DNA of 64,000 bases from Liolophura sinensis (taxonomy: Eukaryota > Mollusca > Polyplacophora > Chitonida > Chitonidae), in NCBI RefSeq assembly GCF_032854445.1, contig NC_088299.1, positions 10,907,608-10,971,607 of the forward strand. Direction: 5' to 3'. The first letter of the stretch is position 1; every line of letters starts with the position of its first letter. Under the pieces are notes generated by a model. The model had not been told where the DNA came from. It made no database searches and saw nothing but the letters and a program-made list of their open reading frames with translations. The translations under genes and the position numbers were made by a program. Shown piece by piece: positions 39,024 to 54,000 of the stretch.

Positions 39024-42000
39024 CTGTGAACAGAGGTAAACAGTTTTATTATTTACATACCAGTATTTCCTTCACTGATGAAAAGGATATCTTCACTAAT
39101 TAGATATCACTTTTGTTATTACATTTTGCTATTACACTGCTGGAGACTTTGACCCAGGGACGTGAATTCTTCGTGAACCGCATCACAAGATCATGCACTT
39201 CCGTGCAATATATAGTTTGCCAAAAAGAAGAGGTAGAAATTCTTCAAGTGCTTAATTTACGTAAATACCTATATTGCATAAGCATTAAGCACCTTTGTAG
39301 AATGTATAATTACTTATAAACAGCGTTTAAAACTGTAAAAAGGTTTTGTGACACGAACGAAATTGCAGTGCGTATGAAAAAAATCATTCGCATCTCATGG
39401 GTTATCATTTCCACCTCTCACTCGGACAATATTCATGGTATTCAACCTTCACTGTGCAATATCCTCTACATCATGTATGGTAAACAGTAAAATTTAACCC
39501 CCAAAAGTGCATTTTTAGAGACAAATAAATGTCACAAAAATTTACTCTTGGTGCTGAAAGTTACAATTGCCCTGAGTGAACTATCAGAGTCAGACAAAAG
39601 GCGCAACTTAGGGATGGTCGAAACGTCATGTCATTTAAGGTATATGCAAATATAAGATTCTTCTTAAGAAACAGGGTGATCTCCCTATGTGATAGGAAAA
39701 TCTCCCATCAAGGGGACATCACTCTGTAATACAGTAACTCAGGACAACAGTAGCTCATTTTATGCTGTGCTAAGTCTGAACAAATGGTTAATGTGTGTTT
39801 ATAGTTTAAGGAATATAAAACAATTGTCCATGACTAACTTGCCCATATTTCCTGACTCTGAGAGATGTATTGATTTTAGACAGGTGTTTTGAGGTTTTCT
39901 TGCTGTAACATGCCATGATATTCTGCTGGAAAAGTTACGGCACCAAAAATAATATTTTGAGACATCTATCTGCCTTTAAAATTCCACTTTTGTGGGTGAA
40001 ATTTTAGGTCATTTAGGGAATATATTCCTCCCTCTGCTGAATCTAGAGCAATGATAAAACAGGGTTACTTGACATGTGCATTAATGTTGGAAGAGAATAA
40101 AACTGACCTGAAGTTGGGTGCTGAGGCGGCCTCTAGAGCCAAACATGCCAGATTGGTGGAAAAGTAAGACAGCAAGAAAAACACGGACACCAGGGGAGCG
40201 ATGGCATTCAGCTGACCAATCAGCAATACCAACTGAAATCAACCAATCAAAGGTCATGATACAAATAACACGGTACAACAGCAAAAAAGACAAGGACACC
40301 AGGGGAGTGATGGCAATAGGCTGACCAATCAGTAGAAAACTGTTAGGGTGGGTATATCAGATGAAGTGTGTGCCCACTGCAAAACTTGCTGGAAACCTGA
40401 AACATCTCCAGACCCAGAGTAAATCAAGTGTTGTACGAAGACTAAAGAAAGAAAAAAAAACTAAAGTTTTCAGGCCACGCACAACAAAGTAGGAGATAAA
40501 TAATTTGTTTTCACTCTCCATTCTTTACACCAAAAATGAACCCTGTGTTTTAGGCTTTTTTTTTTTAATACTATATCTACATACAGTAAAACATAACAAA
40601 ATAAATAATTCAGGAGATTTTAATTGGTTTTCTTGAACACCAGTCATTTCTTTTTCTACTAACAGACCAAAGAATTGCATGTTTACCTGCACCAAAACCC
40701 AGGATATAAGCACTGCTACATATGGGTTTCCTCCCTTCGTGGTAATAGTGGCTGGTCGCAAAATCACCCCTGAATGATGGCAATCACACAAAAAGGAAAT
40801 TAGATGAAGCTGAAAACTGAGTATGGATAGAATCATAAATTTAAGTATTATGCATGTGTGGAGCAGAAAATTGTGTTTTAGAAAACCATATTTTATAGCT
40901 GTTATCTACCAGTACAAGTACATGTATTTAACATATTACAACTGGGCTCACAGAACAAGTGGTCATTTCCCAAGGCCTCCAAAATCCGAGATGCTCCAAT
41001 GAGATTCCCTAAAGCCGCCGAGAGAGTGGCCGCAAAGATTCCAACAATGACAAATGGAGGCCAGAGGTTGATCTGCTGTAAGAACAGGTAGTTGTTGTAG
41101 AGGAGATACCTGTAAATAAAAAAACAGGTCGAACACAATCGCAAACATGCGCGTACACATGAAGTTAACATCGATAAAGTTAAAAGAAAACACTTCACCA
41201 AATGTATATATGCACTGATAAAGCATCCTGCAGGAAGTTTAAAATGCAAAACTTTTTAGACTCTGCTAGACCGAGACATTGAGACAAGCACGCGCGCCGC
41301 CACATTATCAATCTCATCATATTAGGTGTGAGTTATTTCTGTATTCAGAGGACAAGTCTGTGTTTACATGACCAGAACCCTGGTTGGATGTTTAACCTTA
41401 TGTATGTGGGGTACAACTAATGTGACATCATGTTTCCCGTTTCTTGAATACGGTGCATCTCATGGTCCCATAAGAATTCCTAATGAGCCTACTACCACCA
41501 TAACAGCTCTAAACCCGACATGGTTTACTGCAATGGCTAGAAGTAAAAAAAAAAAAAAAATTATGAGGTACGTTGTCCAAATTTACTGAGAATAAATGCA
41601 TTTTATTTCCTAGCAGACTTAATAAAGGACCAAAGTGACAGTGTCGGACATTGATGATACCACAAGCTTTTCCATTTTGATCCAAACCACTCATTTCCAA
41701 AACCAGAATGGAGTCAATGTTTACAAGGCACAGAAGTGTAAGGCAAGTACTTTTAAAACAAACTTCATGTAATACCACCTGAAAGTTCCAAGAATAGGTA
41801 GATATAAGAGATATCGAAAATTAGCCCTGAAAGTCTGTTTGAAACTTTTTGACAATCTGGACAAGAAGCCATAACTGAAGACATACCTATCACATGTGGC
41901 TGCAATGAGGAAGGAGAGCAGGAGATAGGTAACAAAGGTGAAAGCTGCCGCCGACAGAGTGCCCCTAGGGATGGAGCGTCCAGGCTCTTTTAGCTCCCCT

Positions 42001-45000
42001 GCCAATGAACAGCATTTACAACAATTATTAATTTGATAGCGACAATGGCTGATTTAAGTTATTAACTTTTTTCATATTTTATATTAATTTTATTAACAAT
42101 TTAATAATATTGTACATGTGTTTTAATTCATATATTTACTTGGCTGGGATTTAATAGCGTCCGCAAAAATATTTCACTAACATGCAGGTCATGTCATGTG
42201 ATTGTGGTAAGGTTTAAGGGTGGAGGAAACCAGGCCCCCAGGATTATGGAACGATCTTGAACTGAAGTCAAAATTTCAATCATTAAAATTGGTGTGTTCC
42301 TTTCCATTATTTTAGCAGAAATTTGTTCTACAATAACTTACCCAGAATTTAAGTTATCAAGCAATATTTTTACCTTCATCATTTTACCTTGTTGCTTCAG
42401 AAATAAGAATTTTAAACTGATCTGAAACTTTGACTTAAGTGTAAGATTGCTCCTTGATCCAGGGTATGGGGGCCCAATAAAGTCAATGATCTCAAGAAGA
42501 ATGCTTAAGCACCCAGCAGAATTAGCCAGTGAGGCTCACTTCACCTCAACCACACACGTCTTTCTTCTTTTGAACAGACAGTCTGGAACATGTCATTGAT
42601 TATGGTGGCTGACACTGGCCATCTACAATGTAGAATGCGGCCATAGCAGGGATTCGTGCTTTTGGTGTGGCTGCAGAAGTCAAGGTCCAGAGGCCCGGGG
42701 CAATTCTTTATGTTTTAGACGTACCTGACATATTGGCCCCATTCATGATACCAGTCACACTGCTGAACAAGATGGCAAACACTGAGGCAAAGTTCATCAT
42801 ATTCCCAGTCTTATAGTCAATCTCGTATCCAGCTGAAAGTAGAACACAAACTTCATCATATCCCCAGCCTTAAGGTCAATCTCATATCCAGCTGGAAGTA
42901 GAACACAATCTTTATCATATTCTCAGTCTTATAGTCAATCTCATATCCAGCTGAAAGTAGAACACAAACTTCATCATATCCCCAGTCTTATAGTCAATCT
43001 CATATCCAGCTGAAAGTAGAACACAAACTTTATCATATTCTCAGTCTTATAGTCAATCTCATATCCAGCTGAAAGTAGAACACAAACTTTATCATATTCT
43101 CAGTCTTATAGTCAATCTCATATCCAGCTGAAAGTAGAACACAAACTTTATCATATTCTCAGTCTTATAGTCAATCTCATATCCAGCTGGAAGTAGAACA
43201 CAAACTTTATCATATTCTCAGTCTTATAGTCAATCTCATATCCAGCTGAAAGTAGAACACAAACTTCATCATATCCCCAGTCTTATAGTCAATCTCATAT
43301 CCAGCTGAAAGTAGAACACAAACTTCATCATATCCCCAGTCTTATAGTCAATCTCATATCCAGCTGAAAGTAGAACACAAACTTCATCATATCCCCAGTC
43401 TTATAGTCAACCTCATATCCAGCTGAAAGTAGAACACAAACTTCATCATATCCCCAGTCTTATAGTCAACCTCATATCCAGCTGGAAGTAGAACACAAAC
43501 TTCATCATATCCCCAGCCTTAAGGTCAATCTCATATCCAGCTGGAAGTAGAACACAAACTTCATCATATCCCCAGTCTTAAGGTCAATCTCGTATCCAGC
43601 TGGAAGTAGAACACAAACTTCATCATATCCCCAGTCTTATAGTCAATCTCATATCCAGCTGAAAGTAGAACACAAACTTCATCATATCCCCAGTCTTATA
43701 GTCAATCTCATATCCAGCTGGAAGTAGAACACAAACTTCATTATATCCCTAGTCTTATAGTCAATCTCATATCCAGCTGAAAGTAGAACACAAACATCAT
43801 CATATCCCCAGTCTTATAGTCAATCTCACATCCAGCTGAAAGTAGAACACAAACTTCATCATATCCCCAGCCTTAAGGTCAATCTCATATCCAGCTGAAA
43901 GTAGAACACAAACTTTATCATATTCTCAGTCTTATAGTCAATCTCATATCCAGCTGAAAATAGAACACAAACTTCATCATATCCCCAGTCTTATAGTCAA
44001 TCTCATATCTAGCTGAAAATAGAACACAAACTTCATCATATCCCCAGCCTTAAGGTCAATCTCGTATCCAGCTGGAAGTAGAACACAAACTTTATCATAT
44101 TCTCAGTCTTATAGTCAATCTCATATCCAGCTGAAAGTAGAACACAAACTTCATCATATCCCCAGTCTTATAGTCAATCTCATATCCAGCTGGAAGTAGA
44201 ACACAAACTTCATCATATCCCCAGCCTTAAGGTCAATCTCATATCCAGCTGAAAGTAGAACACAAACTTCATCATATTCTCAGTCTTATAGTCAATCTCA
44301 TATCCAGCTGGAAGTAGAACACAAACTTCATCATATCCCCAGTCTTATAGTCAATCTCATATCCAGCTGGAAGTAGAACACAAACTTCATCATATCCCCA
44401 GTCTTATAGTCAATCTCATATCCAGCTGGAAGTAGAACACAAACTTTATCATATTCTCAGTCTTATAGTCAATCTCATATCCAGCTGAAAGTAGAACACA
44501 AACTTCATCATATCCCCAGTCTTATAGTCAATCTCATATCCAGCTGGAAGTAGAACACAAACTTCATCATATCCCCAGCCTTAAGGTCAATCTCATATCC
44601 AGCTGGAAGTAGAACACAAACTTCATCATATCCCCAGTCTTATAGTCAATCTCATATCCAGCTGAAAGTAGAACATAAACTTTATCATATTCTCAGTCTT
44701 ATAGTCAATCTCATATCCAGCTGAAAGTAGAACACAAACTTCATCATATCCCCAGTCTTATAGTCAACCTCATATCCAGCTGGAAGTAGAACACAAACTT
44801 CATCATATCCCCAGCCTTAAGGTCAATCTCATATCCAGCTGAAAGTAGAACACAAACTTCATCATATCCCCAGTCTTATAGTCAATTTCATATCCAGCTG
44901 AAAGTAGAACACAAACTTCATCATATCCCCAGTCTTATAGTCAATCTCATATCCAGCTGAAAGTAGAACACAAACTTCATTATATCCCCAGTCTTATAGG

Positions 45001-48000
45001 CAGTTTCACATCCTAATGAGAGTTGAACACAAACTTTATCATATGTCCCCAATTTTATAAATCAATCTCATATCCAGATGAAATAAGAACACCAACTTCA
45101 TGTTTATCCCGTCTTAAAATCAACCTCATATCCAGCTGAAAGCAGCTGAAAGTATATCCCTAGTCTTATACAATGTAGTCAATCCCATATCCCAATCAAA
45201 GTAAAACACAAACTTCATCATATATCCCCAGTCTTATAATCAATCCCATATGTAGCTATGTGGTGCAGTGTGTTTGAGATAAATAGATAACAATGCCACA
45301 CACAAGTGAAATTCAAAGGTTTTTGTATAGTACCGTAATCGCTGACAGTTTTCGACCAAAATGAAAACAGTTAGGGTCACGTGATCCCCGCCAAGTGGTG
45401 GGCTTGATCATAGCAGGCATGCGGCATCAGTTTCGAGAGTCTCTGCAGGTGACCACGCACCCTCTTGGATCAAAGCCACGTCATCAGTCGACAGAAATAC
45501 ACGCTCCGGACAAACTATAGTTGTATTCTACATTAGTTTGTATACGTTAGCCTACGAAATATATATGGGTTTATGTACGTACTGGTACCTGTGTGGTATG
45601 TTCGTCGTTCAATTTACTTACTGCCTTGAGACACCAGGTGCAAATGAATGAAGAATTGCTTGCTTATACATATTATTCTCTTCCTTTCTAATGTATCATC
45701 AGTTGTCTTGGGCGCATGTAAAGCTTGTGGTATGGTGGTGTCACTGTTACAAGTTTAACACCACCTTAACACGTGGGGATGCCCTTCAGTCTTGCATGAA
45801 GTGCAGAGACTATACCAGGGATTTTATTAGTTAAGGCTCCAAAAGGGGTTGTCCAACTACGTGAAAATGCAAACATGTAAACAGAAAGTGTTGGGGGGAA
45901 ATACATGACGTAAGCCTATTTATGCATGCTGATAAACCAGTTAGTATTTCATTTAGATACATATATGTGTATTGTACTGTCTTAATTTTTGTGTTCATAA
46001 ATAAGTAGACTCCAGGTAAGGCACTCGCTAAGGTCAACATTTCCAAGTAACGGGGATTAATTGACACAGCCTGCCGAACTGGGATAATTTCAATTAAACA
46101 CCCAAGGCAAATCTTGTTTGTGTAGCTATATAAAAATATATCCCTGTCTGTGTTGTAATATAGCTAGGCCTAAAATCTATAAGTGAAGAAAACACCACTA
46201 CGCCTATATGCCTATCTTGAATTTTACGTACAATTAGGAATAGGTGAACAGGCCTACAAGGAGAACGGAATCATGCAACCTGTGCCAAATGCAATGATTT
46301 CAAGTTGTGTGACTAGAAAATTAGCTCAATTCTGCATGGAGCTTCATATTTGAAGACCTGCAGAGATAATCAATGTTCTCACTAAAGGTGATAAGTCAGG
46401 GCGAAATTATTCTTTATCAAAGAGTTCCAAGTGGTACGTGAAAAGGTCTCCTGGTGTTCGTTTATATTTACGTCTTTATTCAGTAAAACTGACCTGAATT
46501 TGACCCAGTTTCCTACCACCATAATGCTGACTGCCGTCATATAAGTGTAATATTCTTGAGTACAGAATAAAATACCAATGAAATAAATAAAATAATTCTT
46601 AAGAATGAAATATGACTGAGTAGTCCACCGGTATTAAAAAACAATACACTTTTTGACAAACCGGCTCCATGAGTTACTTTTAAGGATTCAACTCTCTTTC
46701 ATTCAGGCGGTTTACTTCATAATGTTATATTTTTTGTACATCAAGCTAAAAAAAAACACATAAAGCTGTGCTTATTCGGACAAAATATAGGCCTATATAC
46801 AGTTCTGCATTATAATTTTTTACCGCATTTGCCAATTACATCTACGTACACAGGACGAGGGCAACCTACTTGACTTAATTAAGCATTAATTACTGATCAG
46901 CGTGATGGCATGACAGAAGTTATGGATTTGGAAGAGAATAGCCGATTCATGTTTACTTGATATCAAACTGTGTATATATATATGTACAGATGCCACATAA
47001 ATATTGCCATAATCTAATCTTCAACAACATGCCTGTTTTCAAGCTTTCCTCTGCTGTATGTGGATGCCACGTTTACAGGGCCATGCAGAATCCATGCGAG
47101 AATGAACAACTGAAAATTCTCCAGGGTATTGGTAGCACATGGGACTCATATGTCATCGCGGCCGATGAGTAACGGGTGGACAAACATGAGTCACATGCCC
47201 AAAGAATTTTCCTGTATTGCCGGGTTGTTTTTTTTTTGGGAGGGACTACTGACTCCAAACTTAACCTCGACAAAGAAAATGTGATCCAACACCGAGAAAG
47301 AGGGACTGGAAATTCCCTGTGAATATAAATTCTCCTTTAACAGACTATACACAGGAAAGTTAGAGGGCATGATCAACACAGCCCTACGAGAACACATCGT
47401 TGCACGACGACTACATCGTGAATGAACAACAACAACGAGGACGACTGAACAACAATGACGACTGAACAACATGTGTTACTACCCAACGACTCTTCTCAGA
47501 GTTAACAATTACTCAGAAAGGGTGTTTTCTAGTCAAGCATATTTATCTACAGGCTTAAATGGTGATGCTATACTGATTTTTCAAGCATTTAGGTGTTTTT
47601 ATAGGTGATCAAGGTGGGGCAAGAGACATGTGTAGGAGGCATGTGGCTTGTTCGTTTGATGCGTGCCTCCGCTTGAATCTGTCATTGATCATCGACTAGG
47701 GTAGTTGTACATATTCTCCAGCAGCAAAACTTACGCAACAAGTTGTCAGAGAAGGTTGTGCTATTCAGGCCTGTGTATAGTCCAGTTTTGGTGTCTTCCG
47801 TGCCGTTTGGATAGACCACTGGGTTGTTTCCAGGTATGTCTATGGGCAAGTTCTTTTTCTGGGCAAAGAAGCTGACAATCACGCCAATAACACATATCAC
47901 CACAACCTGAAATGAAACAGACAACAAAATCAACACATATTGTGTCTTCTTGTGGCAGGGAGAGTCTATGGCACCAAAGTGCTGCTGCCACAGAAGTATC

Positions 48001-51000
48001 ATGTCAAAACCACCAGACATGACACCCCACCCAATCACATCATACTGACACCAGGCCAACCAGTCCTGTTTCCTTTCTCTAACCTTTCAGTTCTGAGTGC
48101 CAAGTGAGGCAACAACAAGTACCATTATTTAAACCCGGGTTGGTATGACCCGACCCGGGTTTGATCTCCTTTCTCTTGATTTCATCCTTAGATTGAGCAC
48201 AATGATCATATATTCCACACCTTTATGGTTGCCATGACGATCACAGATTAGCATGCCCTTATATTAAGACAAACGGAGAAGTAAAATGTTTATACCCACC
48301 AGTAGGATGAAGACAAGTGTCCTGGCAAACATGGCTCCTCCAATAACACAGACAATAAGGCAGACCAGGCCGATGATGCTGGCGTAGAGATAATCCCACC
48401 AACGAGTGCCCCCAGGAAGGAATGGCGCTTCACCTGTGCAAAGATTATTTACTTAATTAATCTATTATTTAACATTTATTTATTTATTTATTTGATTGGT
48501 GTTTTACGATTTACTAGTAATGAAAACTATTTCATTTATACGATGGTGACCAGCATTATGGTGGGAACCAGGCTCCTTCCCACGCACAAGATTTAATAAT
48601 AAAGTCAAAAGTTTCCCCATGCACAAATGTTCCAACGTTCGCATTATTCGTTAAAATTTTGAACCTTTAAGTACAGGCGAACCATCAATTCACAGCTATG
48701 TGTCATAAATCCATTAAATCTTAAAACAGAAATTTAACAATTAAATGTACTATATGGCTATGAAGATACAATAACTGTCCCAAAATGTAGACCTAACAGA
48801 ACGGGATAGGTTTATACATATACTTACCACTTGGCCCAAAGTTTTCCATCACGCCCTCCACAAACCCACTGATGTAGAGAGCACAGGAGAAGACATTGGC
48901 AATGAAGAAGAGAAAGCCTATGCTTCCCCCAAATTCAGGTCCCAGGGCACGGCTAATCATGTCTGAGAGCATGTTAAGGGAGGTAACTCTTATGGCAGTC
49001 TATGAAGACCGGTTTGTTTTGTACGTACTGTAATTACTTCAAACTTTTCATGTATGTTGCAAGAAGTTTATTCAAGCATATTCTGAATGCAATATTCTGT
49101 ACTGACTGAATTTATTTAATTTTTTATATAAATTATAGGCCTACTTTTTGTGAAGCCCTGAAACTGGGCTTTAATGTAGTTTTGCTCCAAAATCAAATTA
49201 AATATGTCAATAAACTGCACTGAAAGTCAATCTTTTATATGCAAAAAAGTTGAGGAATTAAGGTATTTGATTGTTGTTTAATGGAAACACTCAGGTATAT
49301 TTCACTTAGGACTTGTACATGTACAGCTACAATAGAATTCAGTGTTATGGGTGGAGGAAAATCCTGGTGCAAACCACAGACATTTGGCAAGTAACTGACA
49401 AAACTTTCCCACATGTAACACAGACTTGCATGAGAGACTTGATGAAATACCCTAAATGACTTAAAATTCCGTCCATGAAAAACATGCTAATTTTCTCCAG
49501 ACTCCGAGAGCCCTATTGATTTTAGATTTAACACTTGCTTATAAGGTAGGATGACATCCTACTGGAAAAGTGTAAACATCAGCCACAAAAATAACATTTT
49601 ATGATATTTATTTGCCTCTAAAAATGCACTTCATGAGGGTGAAATTTTAGGTCATTAAGCGTAGTTTTAAATGGTTGCCCCCACCCCCCACCCCCCTCCC
49701 CCCACCCCAGCCCCACTAACTGCTTTTTGTTTCCAAGACCTAACGGTGAGAACAGGGGAATCTACATGTTCATGCATTTAGACCTCCAAGTAATGATGAA
49801 AGTGTGTTATTGCTTCCTTTTTTTGCTATGTCACTTGGAAAAATACATCTTTCTCTCTTTCACTTTTTTTTTCGATCAATGCAATATTTCCATATAATCA
49901 CAATGTCCTTTAGAATATCCTTTTTCTTTTATCTCAGCTGATTGCTCTGTATTGATAACATCAGACCAATGTGCAACTCAATCTGAAGTAACAAATAGAC
50001 AGATAAATAATATACTTTAGAAAACACTTATGTATTTATTTATTTATTTATTTGATTGGTGTTTTACGCCATACTCAAGAATATTTCACTTATATGACGG
50101 TGGTCAGCATTATGGTGGGAGGAAATGGGGCAGGGCCTTGGGGGAAACCCACAACCATCTGCAGGATGCTGACAACATTTCCACATACGGCCGGAGAGAA
50201 ATATATATATATATATATATAATTACACATAATTTACCATGTATCATACACTTATATTATATAACTGCATAATGTACGCATAATGTCCCCTAGAATTTCC
50301 TTTTTATTTTATCTAAGTAAATTATTTTGTATTGTTAATCTCAGATCAGTATGGAATTCAATCTGAAGTGTCAAAGCAGACTATTACAAAGCTGACATTC
50401 CCAGGAAGTTAAGTTTACATCAGACCTACAACTGATGCTTCCTTTTAGAAACTGTGCTATATATAAACAAGGATACAATAGGCTCCGCCTCCTTCCACTG
50501 CCCCATTGGTGGAGATAGCACAGATTGACAGGACAGTAAGAACCAAGATAAGATAGGCCAGCAGGTAGAGAGCGGTCGTCTCTAAAATTCCAGACTGACC
50601 CACGACGAACCCTGACAAAATAAAATACGGCCGATATTAGTCAGACATAGGTAACACTACAGGATAAAGCATCATCCTATCAATACAACTTAGTGTCAAC
50701 CTGGCAAAACAAATTTCAATGTCAAAATCCAACAAGTGATATGATTTAATTAAAGCCCCACTCAGACCAGGGTCCAGTTGCTGAAAAGTGCATTAGAACT
50801 TAAGCCCAGTATTCAGATCAGTAAGCGCCATTTAGTCTGCATTAAAATAAGAATGGTATTAAGATTTAAGCCTGGTTAATACACTTTAGAACAACTATCG
50901 TAGTTCCAGAGCTACGATAACCTACAACCTCAGCAATTCGTCACAATCTTTTGATCATGTTCAATCGTGGCCAATTTTAGTCCGACTGAAACTCAAGAAA

Positions 51001-54000
51001 TGGTCTGCACAAAGTCACACCTAAACTGACACATCTACTCTTGTGGGATTTACCTGTGTTTTTCACATGTCTGCATGAAATCAAAGGCACACTGTGTGTA
51101 TAATGTGTGTATAATACATTAAGATTGTTCTCACTGCTTGTACGTATGTCATACGACAAAGCCTGAGTGATTAGGATCAGCTGGAATTTATGTAGGTCGC
51201 AGTTTTTTGTGTACGAAACAGCTGCATCACGATCACTAGCAATATACTGAGACTATACAAAATTCCTTAAGATCCCCAACCACTTATCCTACGATCAATC
51301 CAAGATCCTCAAACCACTTATCCTACGATCAATCCAAGATCCCCAACCACTTATCCTACGATCAATCCAAGATCCCCAACCACTTATCCTCCCCAACCAC
51401 TTATCCTACGATCAATCCAAGATCCCCAACCACTTATCCTACGATCAATCCAAGATCCCCAACCACTTATACTACGATCAATCCAAGATCCCCAACCACT
51501 TATACTACGATCAATCCAAGATCCCCAACCACTTATACTACGATCAATCCAAGATCCCCAACCACTTATACTACGATCAATCCAAGATCCCCAACCACTT
51601 ATCCTACGATCAATCCAAGATCCCCAACCACTTATCCTATGACCAATCCACGATTTATGATGATATACCCATGGTTTTTCACATGCTGGTTGTCCAAACT
51701 AGTTGTTAGTCTTGATGTGACAAGGGCTTTACCGATAACACACCAAGTTACTCAAAGCACAACAAAGAAGTACACACATCTACATGTAATTTTGAAAGTT
51801 TAGTTAAATGTACCTGAAAGAAATGTCAAAATATATCCAGCATGTTATCCCAAAACAGGAAACTTATCCCATACAAAAATAAGAGTACTCTTCTGCTAGG
51901 CTTATACTCTTCCTCGCATTAACTTTTGCCTGACTATGGCAGGAAATTGATTACTGAGTAAGGCAATAAACAACAGTAAATAAATCTTTAGAAATAAATA
52001 AAACAAACAAAAAAAAGCATAAATCTGGGAGAACAACAAAACTCTCATTAGATAACAAAACTCAACTGCCTCAACTTCCACTCCACTCATTTTTGCACGA
52101 TACCAGTATGTATGAGCAAGTACATGAACGTTTGTCTTGATTATACTCTACATATAGATTTAACTTGAACGCTTGCAATTAGCTACATTTGCAGAGTATT
52201 CACCTTACAACATCACTCCCTAAAATGCACTATGTACAGAGCAGGGAGGTGTCCACTGGAGCTTTAATTCAGTACATCATTACTTGTATGTTGTGCATTT
52301 CACACAGCAAGTGTTTGTCTGAACTAACAGGCTTATTATTAGAAAGAATTTCCTTTCCTCCTCTTAGTTTCGACAAAGTTTCAGTCCGTTTTTCCTTTAA
52401 ATGTGAGTCACTGCATACTATGATCTGTATAACAATGCCTCCTCAAAAAAGGGTTCAATGAACTTTTCCAGCTTTCTTCCCTGTTGTTTATCAGACAATG
52501 ACATACGTCAAATTTGATAACAGAATCCTCTACTAAGGATTTTGACAGAAAGACATATTACTTTAAAAGAGAACAAATTTCATAAACAAGTGTGGGATGT
52601 GCATCAAGTTATTTACCCTCTACTTCTACGGTTATTGTTTTTGTCGTTATATTCACTGGACCTATTATTAGGTCACCTCACACCTGAAGACCACTGTCAT
52701 GTGACCTGCTGACCCTACTCAATCCACACTGAACAGAAGAGTTATCAACCCTTGACTGACATCATGTGACAGAGGTCAAGGACATTACCGGTCAATGGGA
52801 CCGAAATACTCATATATGAAAGAATTATAAATACACAAGGTATTGATTTTTAACAAAAACTTTTAGAACTTTATGAACTATTCCTTGTTTTCAAATTAAT
52901 ATTTTAGATGGTGAATCAGTTTTGTCAAACTTTAAAATAAAATTACTTCAAAATGAAAAAATAAATACATGTAAAACTTGAAATAATTTAGCCTGGAATA
53001 CCATGTTTAAAGGTTACACATGGGTCATTGCACAAACTACATCCACTGTAAGTATACATGCCAGTAAGAAAATATGCTAATATAGGTACATATATATCTA
53101 CGTGTTTAATCCAGTATCCTCGGTCTTAAACTTTAAAAAGTACCTCCCAACATACACAAATTCATTTCTCAATAATCTAATAAACTGTTCTGCATAATTA
53201 AATAATAAATCCATGCAGTTTGAGACTTAACAAAAACTGTTGTCAAAACATTCCAAACATCTGTCTTAGAACGAACATCTGTAAGTTACGTCCTATACAA
53301 AATGACTTACTGTTGTGTCAGACATTGCTCTTTTCCAGGATTCTCGAAAAAAAAAAATTGCCGCATCGTTAGCATACATATCATACATCAGCAAGGGGAA
53401 AATATAATAACAAGCGAAAGCATGATTCAATGACCTGACCTGCCTCTCAATGTGGCTTAACATCCATTCCTGCATATTTCAAGCCTTAAATTTATCTGAG
53501 GTTTTACTGCGTAGAAATGTGCTTGTGCATTTTACTCTACATTCAGAGCACATGTGGACTACAGCATTATGACAAATAACAAGCATGGGTCCACTAACTT
53601 GTCACGCCACTGTGAGCTGTTCTATAGATATAGGGACGCACATGTAAAGTAGGTTAGCCAAGGAAGCTAGAAGAACTGCAACATACTCACAGCTTAACAT
53701 TAAGATTAGGCTTAACAGTATCAGTCATCTTATAAAATGATAAATCTTCATTCACAGTGTTAATCAAAGCACAGGGCACAAATCTTTTTTTTTTAATTAT
53801 TATTAAAATACAAGTTTATATATATCATTTTACTGGTTATGGTCAGTGCCTGCATTTCAAAGAAAGAAAACTACACAATAATTTTCTGTTGCGCAAAGTT
53901 ACACAGATTAAGAATATAATCACCATAGTGCTCATTTCAAGCCAAGATAAAGCTGTGCATTTGACCTTTAACTACATAAATGACAGGTAAGTGTAAATAT

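Larger units (their letters stand above)
45250..47734 (-). other. SLC12A9 intron 5, non-repetitive part
   Basis: 2.4 kb without exon similarity. Contains the CLEAR-like element and a SINE end. ORFs here are short and show no conserved motif. Confidence 0.6.

Noticed and set aside
42833-45020. CRISPR-like regular repeats
   Set aside because: Units abut with no unique spacers, and the window is eukaryotic; the unit is exon 6 and its acceptor.
47682-48059. 125-residue minus ORF taken as a whole
   Set aside because: Only 47735-47906 is SLC12A9 exon 5; the rest is intron and a family 2 SINE.
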